A stretch of DNA of 64,000 nt from Bacillus gaemokensis. GTDB lineage: Bacteria; Bacillota; Bacilli; Bacillales; Bacillaceae_G. The stretch covers positions 1,067-65,066 of the forward strand of contig NZ_LTAQ01000005.1 of assembly GCF_001590835.1 (NCBI RefSeq). The letters are read 5' to 3'. The stretch's first letter is position 1. Every line of letters starts with the position of its first letter. Positions 1-8,096 of the stretch are shown here, one piece after another. Made by a program: the position numbers and the translations under genes. The notes beneath the pieces are model-generated. The model was not told the origin of the DNA. It searched no databases and saw only the letters and a program-made list of their open reading frames with translations.

Positions 1-86
1 TGGAACTGAATCCGATAAAGAAAAACCTAAAAACCAACGGTAAGCAATATTGGTTTTAATTTCTTTCTCTAGTTGGCGTTCAGATT

Positions 87-102
87 GAATGCCAGAATGC
101 CA
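87..102. repeat. 8-bp tandem duplication
   Basis: The octamer GAATGCCA occurs twice back to back. Removing one copy restores the transposase reading FYGI-QSERQLEKE, so this is a second independent frameshift in the same gene. Confidence 0.85.
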
Positions 103-205
103 TAAAAATAGCCAACAAACATCATTTTAAATAAAACAATAGGATGAATAGAGGGACGACCGTTGTTTTCACAGTAATACGGACGCAATTTCTCTTCTAT
201 AAAAT

Positions 206-405
206 CAAAATTAATTGTGGCTTCAATTGTACGAAGAAAATGGTCTTGTGGAACTAATTCTTCTACAGAAACCGTTACGCGCTCGTCTCGGTGATTTTTT
301 AATGACAAAATTAATTGTGGCTTCAATTGTACGAAGAAAATGGTCTTGTGGAACTAATTCTTCTACAGAAACCGTTACGCGCTCGTCTCGGTGATTTTTT
401 AATGA
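206..405. repeat. 100-bp perfect tandem duplication
   Basis: Bases 206-305 and 306-405 appear identical, and the match stops at both outer edges (205 t against 305 a; 406 a against 306 c). It lies inside the transposase reading frame and shifts it by +1. Confidence 0.93.
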
Positions 406-431
406 ACCCATCATAATAAATCTCTCCTTTT

Positions 432-512
432 CCTCTTTTTTATCAGTGTTGACAGATAAAAAGAGGTTCAGACACAAAAATAGGCTGTGGAGAAGACTTT
501 CTCCACAGCCTG
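432..512. other. IS 5' hairpins and probable element end
   Basis: Two inverted repeats sit upstream of the transposase start. One is at 432-466 (CCTCTTTTTTATC and GATAAAAAGAGG arms). The second is a strong hairpin at 482-511 with arms GGCTGTGGAGAA and TTCTCCACAGCC. Their position between the transposase start and the lctP terminator suggests that the IS end lies near 512. The exact terminal repeat cannot be fixed because the other end of the element is outside the window. Confidence 0.45.
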
Positions 513-516
513 AAAA

Positions 517-545
517 AACGATCCCTTATACAGGGATCGTTTTCA
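517..545 (-). terminator. Terminator of lctP
   Basis: Inverted repeat AACGATCCC / GGGATCGTT with A and T runs on both sides, directly after the lctP stop codon. It could work in both directions. Confidence 0.8.
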
Positions 546-549
546 TCTT

Positions 550-2172
550 TTAAAAGATATTAAATATAGAATTTAATTGAAGTAGGCTAATTATTGCTAA
601 GAAAATTAAGCTATATTTCATTGCTGTTTTAAATAGAGCAGATTCTTTACCAACTAGCCCAACTGCTGCGCAAGCAACGGCTACTGATTGTGGTGAAACC
701 ATCTTTGCCATTGTACCGCCGACTACATTTAATGCAACAAGTGTAGATGGAACAATATCTAATTGAGCTGCAGTTACCGCTTGTAGTGGTGCAAATAAAG
801 AGCCACTTGATACAACAGAACCAGTTAAGAATACGCCAATCCAACCTAGGATTGGAGATAAGATTGGAAATGCATCGCCAGTAGATGACAAAGCTAGTCC
901 AAGAGTAGAAGACATACCAGAGTAGTTTGTTACATATGCTAATGCAATTACACTACAAATTGTATAAATTGGAGCTTTCAATTCTTTTAATGTTTCAATA
1001 GTTAGTTCTTTAACTAATTGTTCTTTTGCACGATATACAAGTAAAGATACGATAATTGCTAGTACAATTGCAGTAGTTGTAGATGAAAATACATCTAGCT
1101 TGAAGAGCGCTGCAAATGGTGTATCCGCATTAACAATTGGTGTTGTTTTAATGACTTGATTGTGTAAGCCAGGAATTTGAATGTTCCATACTAAGCTTCC
1201 TAATGCACCATCTAGGGCGAATAAACCTTTGATCGCTTTTAAATTGAAAATTGTTACAAATGCAGTTAGAAAAGCAAATGGTGACCAAGCATATAAAATG
1301 TGTTTCATTGTATAACCATGTTTTTCCACTTGTTGATCTGTAGCTTCAGCTGAAGATTTTGGCTGCCATACACGTAAGAATAAAGCTAATGTAACCATGC
1401 TGACAACAGCTGCGAAAATATCAGTTAATTCAGCTCCAAGGAAATATGTTACAACAAATTGTGTAATGGCAAAGGAACCACCACTTACAAGGATACCTTG
1501 CCAAGTTTCTTTAATTCCTTTAAAACCGTCTACCATTGCAACAAGTAAAAATGGTAATACAAAACTAATGAAAGGTAATAATGTTACAGTTTGACGGCCA
1601 ACAATTAGTGCATCCATCTGTGTTAATTGAGCAGGTACTGTAACTGGAATACCCATTGCGCCCATTGCTCCACCAGCAATATTTGCAACTAAGCAAATAC
1701 CTGCTGCTTTTAATGGATTAAAGCCCATACCTACAAGTAATGCTGCTGTAATTGCAACCGGTACACCAAAACCAGCCGCACCTTCTAAGAAAGCACCGAA
1801 AGAGTAAGCGATTAACAAGACTTGAAGACGACGGTCGCTTGTAATACTAGAAATGCTATCACGAATAACATTAAATTGTTCAGTTTTTACTGTTAATTTA
1901 TAAAGAAAAATTGCTGCAATAACGATTGTACAAATTGGATAAAACCCGGCTGCTACCCCAAATGCAGCGGATGATACTGCCATAGTTGCAGGCATTTTGT
2001 AAACAAATATGGAAAGAATGATTGCTAAAATTACGCTATAAAGCCCTGATAAATATCCTTTGATTTTAAATACTGTTAAACAAAGTACAAAGAATAAGAT
2101 TGGAAGAGCAGCAACAAGTGCTGATAGCCAAATGTTGTTTAACGGATTATAAATTTGTGTCCAAGTACTCAT
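550..2172 (-). CDS. lctP: L-lactate permease LctP
   Basis: A 540-residue polytopic membrane protein of the lactate permease (LctP) family, about the usual length, with many hydrophobic segments. The family moves L-lactate (and often glycolate) across the membrane by proton symport, in either direction depending on the gradient. Recognisable segments include AYSFGAFLEGAAGFGVPVAI and, near the C-terminus, GWIGVFLTGSVVSSGSLF. It is a single gene with its own promoter (TTGACA-17-TATACT) and terminator. Two Rex-type operators lie between promoter and start, which predicts repression at low NADH/NAD+ and expression under oxygen limitation or fermentation, as for lactate genes in other Bacillus. Confidence 0.95.
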   Translation of the reverse strand: MSTWTQIYNPLNNIWLSALVAALPILFFVLCLTVFKIKGYLSGLYSVILAIILSIFVYKMPATMAVSSAAFGVAAGFYPICTIVIAAIFLYKLTVKTEQFNVIRDSISSITSDRRLQVLLIAYSFGAFLEGAAGFGVPVAITAALLVGMGFNPLKAAGICLVANIAGGAMGAMGIPVTVPAQLTQMDALIVGRQTVTLLPFISFVLPFLLVAMVDGFKGIKETWQGILVSGGSFAITQFVVTYFLGAELTDIFAAVVSMVTLALFLRVWQPKSSAEATDQQVEKHGYTMKHILYAWSPFAFLTAFVTIFNLKAIKGLFALDGALGSLVWNIQIPGLHNQVIKTTPIVNADTPFAALFKLDVFSSTTTAIVLAIIVSLLVYRAKEQLVKELTIETLKELKAPIYTICSVIALAYVTNYSGMSSTLGLALSSTGDAFPILSPILGWIGVFLTGSVVSSGSLFAPLQAVTAAQLDIVPSTLVALNVVGGTMAKMVSPQSVAVACAAVGLVGKESALFKTAMKYSLIFLAIISLLQLNSIFNIF

Positions 2173-2197
2173 AATAATGACAACTCCTATCTATAAT

Positions 2198-2236
2198 ATG
2201 TGAAGATATTCACATTATTTGTGAAACAATTCACAA
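2198..2236. promoter_or_regulatory. Two Rex operators upstream of lctP
   Basis: TTGTGAAACAATTCACAA at 2219-2236 differs by one base from the Bacillus Rex consensus TTGTGAAATAATTCACAA. ATGTGAAGATATTCACAT at 2198-2215 is a second TGTGAA-N4-TTCACA palindrome. Their centres are 21 bp apart, about two helical turns. They lie just downstream of the promoter, a position suited to blocking transcription when Rex is free of NADH. Confidence 0.85.
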
Positions 2237-2252
2237 TCAACTTACATTGCTA

Positions 2253-2281
2253 AGTATATTCCTGTTCAGCACTGTTGTCAA
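2253..2281 (-). promoter_or_regulatory. lctP sigma-A promoter
   Basis: On the minus strand TTGACA (2281-2276), a 17-bp spacer, then TATACT (2258-2253): a near-consensus sigma-A promoter. The predicted start point is about 2246, just before the Rex boxes. Confidence 0.8.
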
Positions 2282-2351
2282 CGTGAAAAAGTATAATTAT
2301 TCCATAATAGTGTTATCTGTAAAAAAACCGCTACATTTTGTTCATAAACTG

Positions 2352-2391
2352 GACAAAAAGAAACCCCATATGCTCTAAAGTATACGGGGTT
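2352..2391 (-). terminator. Terminator of the ResA-like pseudogene
   Basis: Inverted repeat AAACCCC...GGGGTTT, with an ATA/TAT extension, right after the stop of the thioredoxin-like pseudogene; followed by CTTTTTG on the minus strand. Confidence 0.7.
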
Positions 2392-2810
2392 TTATAAACT
2401 ATCCATATATTCTTTCATATTTTCATATGTCATAGGCCCTATATGCTTAAAATGAATGACTCCTTTTTTATCAAGAATAAAAGATGTTGGGATACTGATG
2501 ATTTGATATGTTGCGTTTGTTAGTCCTTTTGTATCTAATAAAACGGGGAATTTATATTCATTTTCCAGGGGCCACACCAACTTGCCCAAAAGTTCAATAG
2601 CACCTTTTTACCTTTATAATCAGAAAGGCAAACTTCTTTTCCATCAACTGTTTGCAAAAGAAAATTTGGAGCAACATTACCAATTTCTGTTCCGATTTTA
2701 CGATTTGATGTCGTAGAGTTTTGTTCCACGCTATCTTTTAATAGGAAGTTTTGGATAATTGTCCAACCAAGTGCAATAATAATTATGCCTATTAGGAACC
2801 ACTTTTTTAT
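2392..2810 (-). pseudogene. Membrane-anchored thioredoxin-like protein (ResA type), broken
   Basis: Two pieces of a thiol-disulfide oxidoreductase. The first (from about 2810) has an N-terminal membrane anchor KKWFLIGIIIIALGWTIIQN and the redox region KKVLLNFWASWCGP; the CxxC motif then becomes CGPW. The second piece (ending 2392) resumes as ENEYKFPVLLDTKGLTNATY and IPTSFILDKKGVIHFKHIG in another frame. The middle of the fold, normally about 30-40 residues, is missing, so there is both a deletion and a frame change. The codon at the expected start, 9 bases after AAGGAGG, is ATA (2810-2808), not ATG; the only in-frame alternative is TTG at 2831, which lies upstream of that RBS. The family reduces cytochrome c or other exported proteins; this copy is probably dead. 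Confidence 0.82.
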
Positions 2811-3197
2811 TGTAGATCTCCTCCTTACCAAAAATTCACTCTTTTATGGTAGCAAAGCTATTATGATGGGTCAAACGACTAAAAAAGGTTACAATGATAT
2901 ATCATTTTAGAACATTATTTTACAATACGATTACAGAGTAAAAAAATATAACAAAAAGGTTGAGAAAACAGCTTTTGGAAGCAAAGTATTCCTATCTGTA
3001 TGTTTTGCCTTTTCACTAAAGCGTGTAGTATAATATTCAAAATCAGCGGGGAGATTTTCCTGAATTGTATGTTGATAAAAGGAGGAAAATAATTTTATTA
3101 TTTTAGGTTGATAAAGTTGTGTCGTAACAGGAAATATAAAAACAAATATATAAATAAATAATAAAGAAAATAAAAACGAAAAAATGAGGGGAACTTT

Positions 3198-3485
3198 ATG
3201 AATCAAAATCAATTTGATTGTCGTATTTCAGAAGAGGACGTACAAATGTTACGAGCATTAGCTCATCCGCTTCGTCTCCGTTTAGTAATGGAACTTATGC
3301 AGCGCGGAACATGTAACGTAACACAATTACAGGAAGTATTAGAAATTCCACAATCTACTGTTTCACAGCATTTAACGAAATTAAAGCAAAATAAGGTTGT
3401 GCGCTTTGAAAGACGTGGTCTAGAAGTATATTATCAAGTGCATAATGATAAAGTAAGTGAAGTTGTAAAAACATTATTTTCATAA
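3198..3485 (+). CDS. ArsR/SmtB-family regulator, PagR-like
   Basis: A 95-residue winged-helix repressor. DVQMLRALAHPLRLRLVMEL followed by LEIPQSTVSQHLTKLKQNKV is the typical ArsR helix-turn-helix. There is no metal-binding CxCxxC near the start; the single Cys residues (in FDC and GTC) do not form a classical metal site. The wording AHPLRL...IPQSTVSQHL resembles PagR-type B. cereus group regulators, so it may respond to something other than metal. RBS GAGGGG precedes the ATG. Monocistronic, with a terminator directly downstream; target unknown. Confidence 0.85.
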   Translation: MNQNQFDCRISEEDVQMLRALAHPLRLRLVMELMQRGTCNVTQLQEVLEIPQSTVSQHLTKLKQNKVVRFERRGLEVYYQVHNDKVSEVVKTLFS

Positions 3486-3498
3486 AATTTGAATATTA

Positions 3499-3532
3499 TG
3501 GAAAAAGACGTATAGAAATATACGTCTTTTTT
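3499..3532 (+). terminator. Terminator of the ArsR gene
   Basis: AAGACGTATA-GAAA-TATACGTCTT stem with a T run. The following 3533-3703 holds no gene; CATATATT near 3655 with TGAAGA about 17 bases upstream is a weak sigma-G-like candidate promoter for sspH. Confidence 0.85.
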
Positions 3533-3718
3533 TATTCTGCTATTTGTATGCAGTAATAGCAAGTGAAAGTAGTTAGTGGGTGACTTACTGTTCGGAGGAG
3601 TATAGTTGATAAAGTTTAATAATTATTTGTGAAGAGAAAACTTTCACTTTATAGCATATATTCTAAAGAGATATGACAAGATAGAAAGGAGTTTGGCAAG
3701 TAGAAGGAGGAATTGGTA

Positions 3719-3898
3719 ATGGATGTAAAGCGAGTGAAACAAATTTTGTCATCTTCGAGTAGAATCGATGTTATGTATCAAGGTGTAGCAGTGTGGATTG
3801 AAAGTTGTGATGAAGGACGTGGGATTGCGCATGTGCATGATGTAAATGTTCCACATGAAACGGTACAAGTGGATGTTACAGCGTTAGAAGAGCAATAA
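3719..3898 (+). CDS. sspH: Small acid-soluble spore protein H
   Basis: A 59-residue protein beginning [18 protein letters not shown] and containing [20 protein letters not shown], the SspH family signature and usual length. SspH proteins are made in the forespore under sigma-G and are minor components of the spore core. The start is ATG 3719, 8 bases after a perfect AAGGAGG; a TTG at 3713 is only 2 bases from it and is rejected. Monocistronic with its own terminator. Confidence 0.92.
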   Translation: MDVKRVKQILSSSSRIDVMYQGVAVWIESCDEGRGIAHVHDVNVPHETVQVDVTALEEQ

Positions 3899-3942
3899 AA
3901 AACGGAAGTTAGCTTTCAAGAGCTAACTTCCGTTTTTTATTT
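3897..3942 (+). terminator. Terminator of sspH
   Basis: AACGGAAGTTAGCT / AGCTAACTTCCGTT stem followed by TTTT, starting at the sspH stop codon. Confidence 0.9.
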
Positions 3943-3972
3943 ATCCCGCTTATTTGCTTGAACCATATTGAG

Positions 3973-4122
3973 ATGAAACGTCAAAGGTTCCATACTACCT
4001 ATCCTCCAGAAATAATAAAGAAATGGACAGTGGATGCTGATCAAAAAGGTTTTCATGTAAGGTTTCATGCGATTGGGGATGGAGCTGTCCGTTTAGCGCT
4101 AGATGCTTGTGAAGAGGCTTAA
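3973..4122 (+). pseudogene. Amidohydrolase (YtcJ type) fragment
   Basis: A 49-codon open frame translating to segments PPEIIKKWTVDADQKGF and HVRFHAIGDGAVRLALDACE. HAIGDGAVRLALDA matches the metal-dependent amidohydrolase family 3 (YtcJ-like), whose full proteins are above 500 residues. Everything before and after is missing and there is no RBS, so this is the scar of a deletion. Confidence 0.75.
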
Positions 4123-4139
4123 AAGTAATAAGAAAAATA

Positions 4140-4172
4140 TAAAAAGGACCCTCTTATCTGAGGGTCCTTTCT
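4140..4172 (-). terminator. Terminator of dtpT
   Basis: AAAGGACCCTC / GAGGGTCCTTT stem with flanking A and T runs, 12 bases after the dtpT stop. Confidence 0.85.
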
Positions 4173-4183
4173 TAATGGTCTTG

Positions 4184-5575
4184 TTATTCCATCATACGTG
4201 CAATTTTCTTAGAGAACATCAGAAGTATCAGTCCTAGTATGATTACGATAATACCGATACTTGCAAATACTTCTAAGTAGCCTAGAGATTGTGTGAAGGC
4301 AGCTAATGCACCAGCTAGGTAGTTTGCCATACCAGAACCTGCTAACCATACTCCCATTAACAGAGATGCTAATTTTAAAGGAGCGATAGCACTTACCATT
4401 GATAGGCCGATTGGTGATAAGAAAAGCTCACCAATTGTATGGAACATATATGTGATAACAATGAATAGTAAGTTTGCTTTAGCAGTAATATGAGCTTCAT
4501 CACTGCCAGTTTTTAGAACAGCTAATGTTAAAACAAGGTAACCTATACCTAGTAGAATCATACCAAGTGCCATCTTTGTTGGAACTTTTAAATCACCATT
4601 TTTTGTTTTAGATAGTTTAATCCATAACATAGATACAAATGGTGCTAGTAGTACGATAAATGCAGGGTTAACAGATTGGAACCAAGATGTTGGAACTTCC
4701 CATCCGAAAATAGTACGATCCACAAATGTGTTTGTATATAGTGTTAAAGAACTACCAGCTTGTTCGAATCCTGCCCAGAAAAATACAACGAAACAAGTTA
4801 AAATAACAATTGCCCAAGTACGGTTTTTCTCTTGTTTTGTTAAAGGTTTCTTTTCAATTACTTTGGCATCTTTATCTTTTGACTTTTTACCAACAACTGT
4901 TGTTCCGGCGGTACCGAGATAACGAGGTGCTAATAAGTTGAAGAAGATTTGTCCAATAATCATACCAATACATGCTGCTAAGAATCCGTATTTATAACCC
5001 ATTACCATAACGCCATTAGTACTTGTTTTAAAGAAATCTTCTGCTAGGAAACCACAGATAAGTGGTGCAAAGAATGCTCCTAAGTTGATTCCCATATAGA
5101 AGATTGTAAATGCGCTATCACGACGTGAATCATTTTTACTGTAAAGTTCACCTAAAAGTGTAGAAATATTTGGTTTGAAGAATCCATTACCAATAACTAG
5201 TAATCCTAATCCTAAAAAGAGTCCAGTTTTTGTATTCATTGAGAATAGTACAAAGTTACCAATTGCCATGATAATACCGCCAAGGGTAATTGCATGACGT
5301 CTCGTAATAAAGTGGTCAGTCAACCAACCACCTGCAATTGGTGTGAAATATACTAATGCTGTAAAAATTCCGTATAATTGAACTGCAAAAGCCTTATCGA
5401 ATCCAAGACCTCCGCTTACAACTGTTGTTGTTAAATAAAGAACTAAAAGACCACGCATTCCATAGTAACTAAATCTTTCCCACATTTCTGTTAAGAACAA
5501 CAAATATAATCCAGGTGGATGTTTTTTTGGTGATTGTTGCTCTCCAGCTTTGTCTAATTTTAAAGCTGCATCCAT
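4184..5575 (-). CDS. dtpT: Di-/tripeptide:proton symporter (POT family)
   Basis: A 463-residue proton-dependent oligopeptide transporter with about 12-14 membrane segments. The diagnostic E-x-x-E-R-F-x-Y-Y-G motif is seen as EMWERFSYYGMRGLL at about residues 30-44, and GFFKPNISTLLGELY is the second family signature. It imports di- and tripeptides using the proton gradient. Monocistronic. A CodY-box-like sequence (5786-5800) lies upstream, which fits the usual control of peptide uptake by branched-chain amino acids and GTP. The start is supported by a GGGG-type RBS just upstream. Confidence 0.93.
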   Translation of the reverse strand: MDAALKLDKAGEQQSPKKHPPGLYLLFLTEMWERFSYYGMRGLLVLYLTTTVVSGGLGFDKAFAVQLYGIFTALVYFTPIAGGWLTDHFITRRHAITLGGIIMAIGNFVLFSMNTKTGLFLGLGLLVIGNGFFKPNISTLLGELYSKNDSRRDSAFTIFYMGINLGAFFAPLICGFLAEDFFKTSTNGVMVMGYKYGFLAACIGMIIGQIFFNLLAPRYLGTAGTTVVGKKSKDKDAKVIEKKPLTKQEKNRTWAIVILTCFVVFFWAGFEQAGSSLTLYTNTFVDRTIFGWEVPTSWFQSVNPAFIVLLAPFVSMLWIKLSKTKNGDLKVPTKMALGMILLGIGYLVLTLAVLKTGSDEAHITAKANLLFIVITYMFHTIGELFLSPIGLSMVSAIAPLKLASLLMGVWLAGSGMANYLAGALAAFTQSLGYLEVFASIGIIVIILGLILLMFSKKIARMME

Positions 5576-5910
5576 TTTGCTTCCCCCTAATCCTGTATAA
5601 CGGATATTTATGTAATCATTTTAATTTACAAAATATTTAGAAGTCAATAGAATTATATGGAAATAGAAAGGAAATTCCTTGAATAATTTATTAAATCTTC
5701 AACCGTTATTGTATTTTTCCCTGAAAACTAGATAATAAGCGTTTTCAAATGTAGTATTTGAATTCTAAAAGAAATCAAAATAGTGATTAATCAGAAAATT
5801 TAGATTAAAAAAACTCTTCTGATATAAAGAAAATATATTCTATTTACTTTTATAATATAACATATTGGGAATAAAAATACAAAATGAAATAATGTGACAC
5901 TTCCGTGAAA
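5576..5910. promoter_or_regulatory. dtpT upstream region with CodY-like box
   Basis: AT-rich and without an ORF. ATTAATCAGAAAATT at 5786-5800 matches the CodY consensus AATTTTCWGAAAATT at 12 of 15 positions. I see no clear -35/-10 pair. Confidence 0.4.
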
Positions 5911-5945
5911 TGAAAAACAGCTCCCGGGAAAGGGAGCTGTTTTAG
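5911..5945 (-). terminator. Terminator of the siderophore-binding gene
   Basis: ACAGCTCCC / GGGAGCTGT stem with A and T runs just after the stop codon at 5953. Confidence 0.85.
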
Positions 5946-5952
5946 AAAAATA

Positions 5953-6918
5953 TTATTTTATAAATCTTTTCTCAATGTCATCTAGCATTAAGTTCGCAGC
6001 TATTACACCACCAGCTGTATTCCAAATGACATCGTCAACTTTATATACTTTACCGTTTTTGGAAGCATTTAAGTTTTTGAATAGAGGATCATTTATATAT
6101 TCCTTCTCTAATTCAGATCCCTTTTGCTCATTTCCTTGATTGTACGTAAAGTAGAAGAGTGTATCGCCATCCATTGCAGGGATGCGTTCTTTGGATACAT
6201 TACGTTCCGCAAAATCTGCTTTGTTTTGATCACCAGGACGTTTGAAGCCAAGTTCTTTTAAGATAACACCAGAGAATGTATCGCCGTGATAAATTCGAAC
6301 ATCACCAGGCATAAAGCGTACCATTGAAATTTCTTGATTTACTTTATCACCAAGTTTTCCATTTAAATCCTTTATACGTTTTTCGTAATCAGCTAAGACC
6401 TTTTGACCTTCTTTTTCTTTATTCAACGCTTTTGCATAAAATTTAAAGTTGTCTTTCCACTCACCGCGCAGTGTTTCTGCGAAAACAGTAGGAGCAATGC
6501 CTTTTAGCTGCTCGTACACTTTCTCCTGACGCATTTTGTTACCGATAATTAAGTCGGGTTTTAAAGCAAGAATTGCTTCGATATTGACTTGACTTTCGTT
6601 ACCAACAGATTTTACATCTTTCATTTTATCTTTCGTGTGTGGATACCATTGCCCACCAGTGGGTGGTTGTACAGCACCAATTGGTGTTACGCCAAGAGTA
6701 AGTAATGCTTCTGCACCTTCATTTGTTAAAATAACAACACGTTTTGGGTTTGCAGGAACTTCTGTCTTACCCATCGCATGTTCAATTGTAATCATTTCTT
6801 TTTTATCTTCTTTTTTTGATTCTGCTTTGTTATCAGGTTTACTACAAGCACCTAACAGAAGTGAAAATGTTAGTACGAGTGCAAATAGTGCAAACGTTTT
6901 TTGTTTGATGAAATTCAT
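5953..6918 (-). CDS. yfiY: Iron-siderophore-binding lipoprotein, YfiY-like
   Basis: A 321-residue substrate-binding protein with a lipoprotein signal (LLLGAC, Cys about 25) and a class III (FecB/BtuF) fold: ITIEHAMGKTEVPANPKRVV near the start and ILALKPDLIIGN in the middle. It should capture a ferric siderophore at the outer face of the membrane and deliver it to the divergently encoded permeases. It resembles YfiY, the schizokinen-type binding protein of B. subtilis, but the ligand cannot be proven from sequence. Two Fur boxes in the shared promoter region predict repression by iron. Confidence 0.88.
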   Translation of the reverse strand: MNFIKQKTFALFALVLTFSLLLGACSKPDNKAESKKEDKKEMITIEHAMGKTEVPANPKRVVILTNEGAEALLTLGVTPIGAVQPPTGGQWYPHTKDKMKDVKSVGNESQVNIEAILALKPDLIIGNKMRQEKVYEQLKGIAPTVFAETLRGEWKDNFKFYAKALNKEKEGQKVLADYEKRIKDLNGKLGDKVNQEISMVRFMPGDVRIYHGDTFSGVILKELGFKRPGDQNKADFAERNVSKERIPAMDGDTLFYFTYNQGNEQKGSELEKEYINDPLFKNLNASKNGKVYKVDDVIWNTAGGVIAANLMLDDIEKRFIK

Positions 6919-6937
6919 TATGTATCCCCCTACATAT

Positions 6938-7018
6938 TGAGAATAATTTTCATTAGCAAAATCGATATTACGGTTTTATAATTAGATTGTCAATAGTAAT
7001 AATTGACAGTAATTATCA
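6938..7018. promoter_or_regulatory. Two Fur boxes in the divergent promoter
   Basis: TGAGAATAATTTTCA (6938-6952) and TGACAGTAATTATCA (7004-7018) each match the 7-1-7 consensus TGATAATNATTATCA at all but two bases. One lies close to each divergent gene. Confidence 0.85.
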
Positions 7019-7091
7019 CTATCATTGACAACGTAAATTAAGTTGAAATAAACTAACAACGTAGCATTATACATTGAAGGAGAAACACTGC

Positions 7092-8096
7092 ATGTTATTA
7101 AAAACAAATCAAGCAAAATGGATTGGATTATTTGTTGGAATCATTGCAGTCATTATTTGTATTTGGGGAAGTATTATTTTTGGATATACAAATACAAGTT
7201 GGAAATTAGCACTAGATGCTTTTTTTCATTTTAATGGCTCAAATGAACATATTATTATTCAAAATGTACGTCTTCCAAGAGCGTTGATTGCAGCTAGTGT
7301 TGGTGCTAGTTTAGCTATCGCGGGTTGTTTTATGCAAACTTTAACAAAGAACCCGCTTGCTGCCCCGGATTTTATCGGATTGAATTCAGGTGCTGCCTTT
7401 TTCATTGTTGTAGCAATTGTTATTTTTTCGGTGACATCGTTATCAGCCTTTACTTGGATTGCCTTTTTAGGTGCAGCGATTGCTGCGATACTTGTATTTG
7501 CGTCTAGTTCGCTAGGAAAAGAAGGGACAACTCCGCTCAAGTTAACATTGGCAGGTGTAGCAATTAGTGCTTTATTTTCATCTTTAACACAAGGGTTGCT
7601 CGTATTAAACGAGAAGGCATTAGAAGAAGTACTATTCTGGTTAGCTGGTTCTGTACAAGGGAGAAAGCTAGAAATATTGGAATCTGTATTTCCGTATTTA
7701 TTAGTAGGATGGATAGCATCTCTTCTGATGGCAGGAAAAGTAAATACGTTAATGATGGGAGAAGATGTAGCGAAAGGGTTAGGACAACGAACAATTTTAA
7801 TGAAATCATTGGTACTGCTCATTGTTGTATTACTATCTGGTGGTGCTGTTGCGGTTGCTGGTCCAATTGGATTCGTTGGAATCATTACTCCTCATTTTGC
7901 AAGAGCTCTTGTTGGTGTAGATCATCGCTGGAGAGTACCATATAGTGGCTTGTTAGGTGCAATGTTATTGTTACTTGCAGATATTGCAGCAAGATATGTG
8001 ATTATGCCACAAGAAGTACCGGTAGGGGTTATGACAGCATTTATTGGTGCTCCATTCTTTATTTATATTGCACGTAAGAGAGGGCTTAGCAAATGA
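7092..8096 (+). CDS. yfiZ: Ferric-siderophore ABC permease (FecCD family), YfiZ-like
   Basis: A 334-residue inner membrane permease with about 9-10 helices. RLPRALIAASVGASLAIAGC and GGAVAVAGPIGFVGIITPH are FecCD signatures; the second contains the loop that contacts the ATPase. The start is ATG 7092 behind AAGGAG, rather than the TTG further upstream. Its last 4 bases (ATGA) overlap the second permease, implying coupled translation and a heterodimeric channel for the siderophore bound by the divergent lipoprotein. Fur-type operators lie upstream. Confidence 0.9.
   Translation: MLLKTNQAKWIGLFVGIIAVIICIWGSIIFGYTNTSWKLALDAFFHFNGSNEHIIIQNVRLPRALIAASVGASLAIAGCFMQTLTKNPLAAPDFIGLNSGAAFFIVVAIVIFSVTSLSAFTWIAFLGAAIAAILVFASSSLGKEGTTPLKLTLAGVAISALFSSLTQGLLVLNEKALEEVLFWLAGSVQGRKLEILESVFPYLLVGWIASLLMAGKVNTLMMGEDVAKGLGQRTILMKSLVLLIVVLLSGGAVAVAGPIGFVGIITPHFARALVGVDHRWRVPYSGLLGAMLLLLADIAARYVIMPQEVPVGVMTAFIGAPFFIYIARKRGLSK

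Larger units (their letters stand above)
1..414 (-). pseudogene. IS1182-family transposase, 5' part, broken
   Basis: N-terminal part of a DDE transposase. The start is ATG at 414 (a second ATG follows) behind GGAGAG. Readable pieces match the IS1182/InsH N-terminal domain: VEELVPQDHFLRTIEATINF, then DFIEEKLRPYYCENNGRPSI, then KTNIAYRWFLGFSLSDS running off the window. The frame is broken twice. A 100-bp tandem duplication (206-305 and 306-405) shifts the frame after TINF. An 8-bp tandem duplication (87-94 and 95-102) inserts bases between FYGI and QSERQLEKEI. Neither unit is a multiple of three, so no full-length product is possible without correction. The rest of the element lies to the left of the window. 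Confidence 0.88.

Noticed and set aside
2931-3212. 93-residue minus-strand open frame between the ResA-like pseudogene and the ArsR gene
   Set aside because: Low-complexity hydrophobic sequence, no RBS, overlaps the ArsR start and resembles no family I know.
7259-7885. 208-residue open frame antisense to the first siderophore permease gene
   Set aside because: It lies fully inside a well-supported FecCD permease gene on the other strand, has no RBS or recognisable domain and is a codon-bias shadow.
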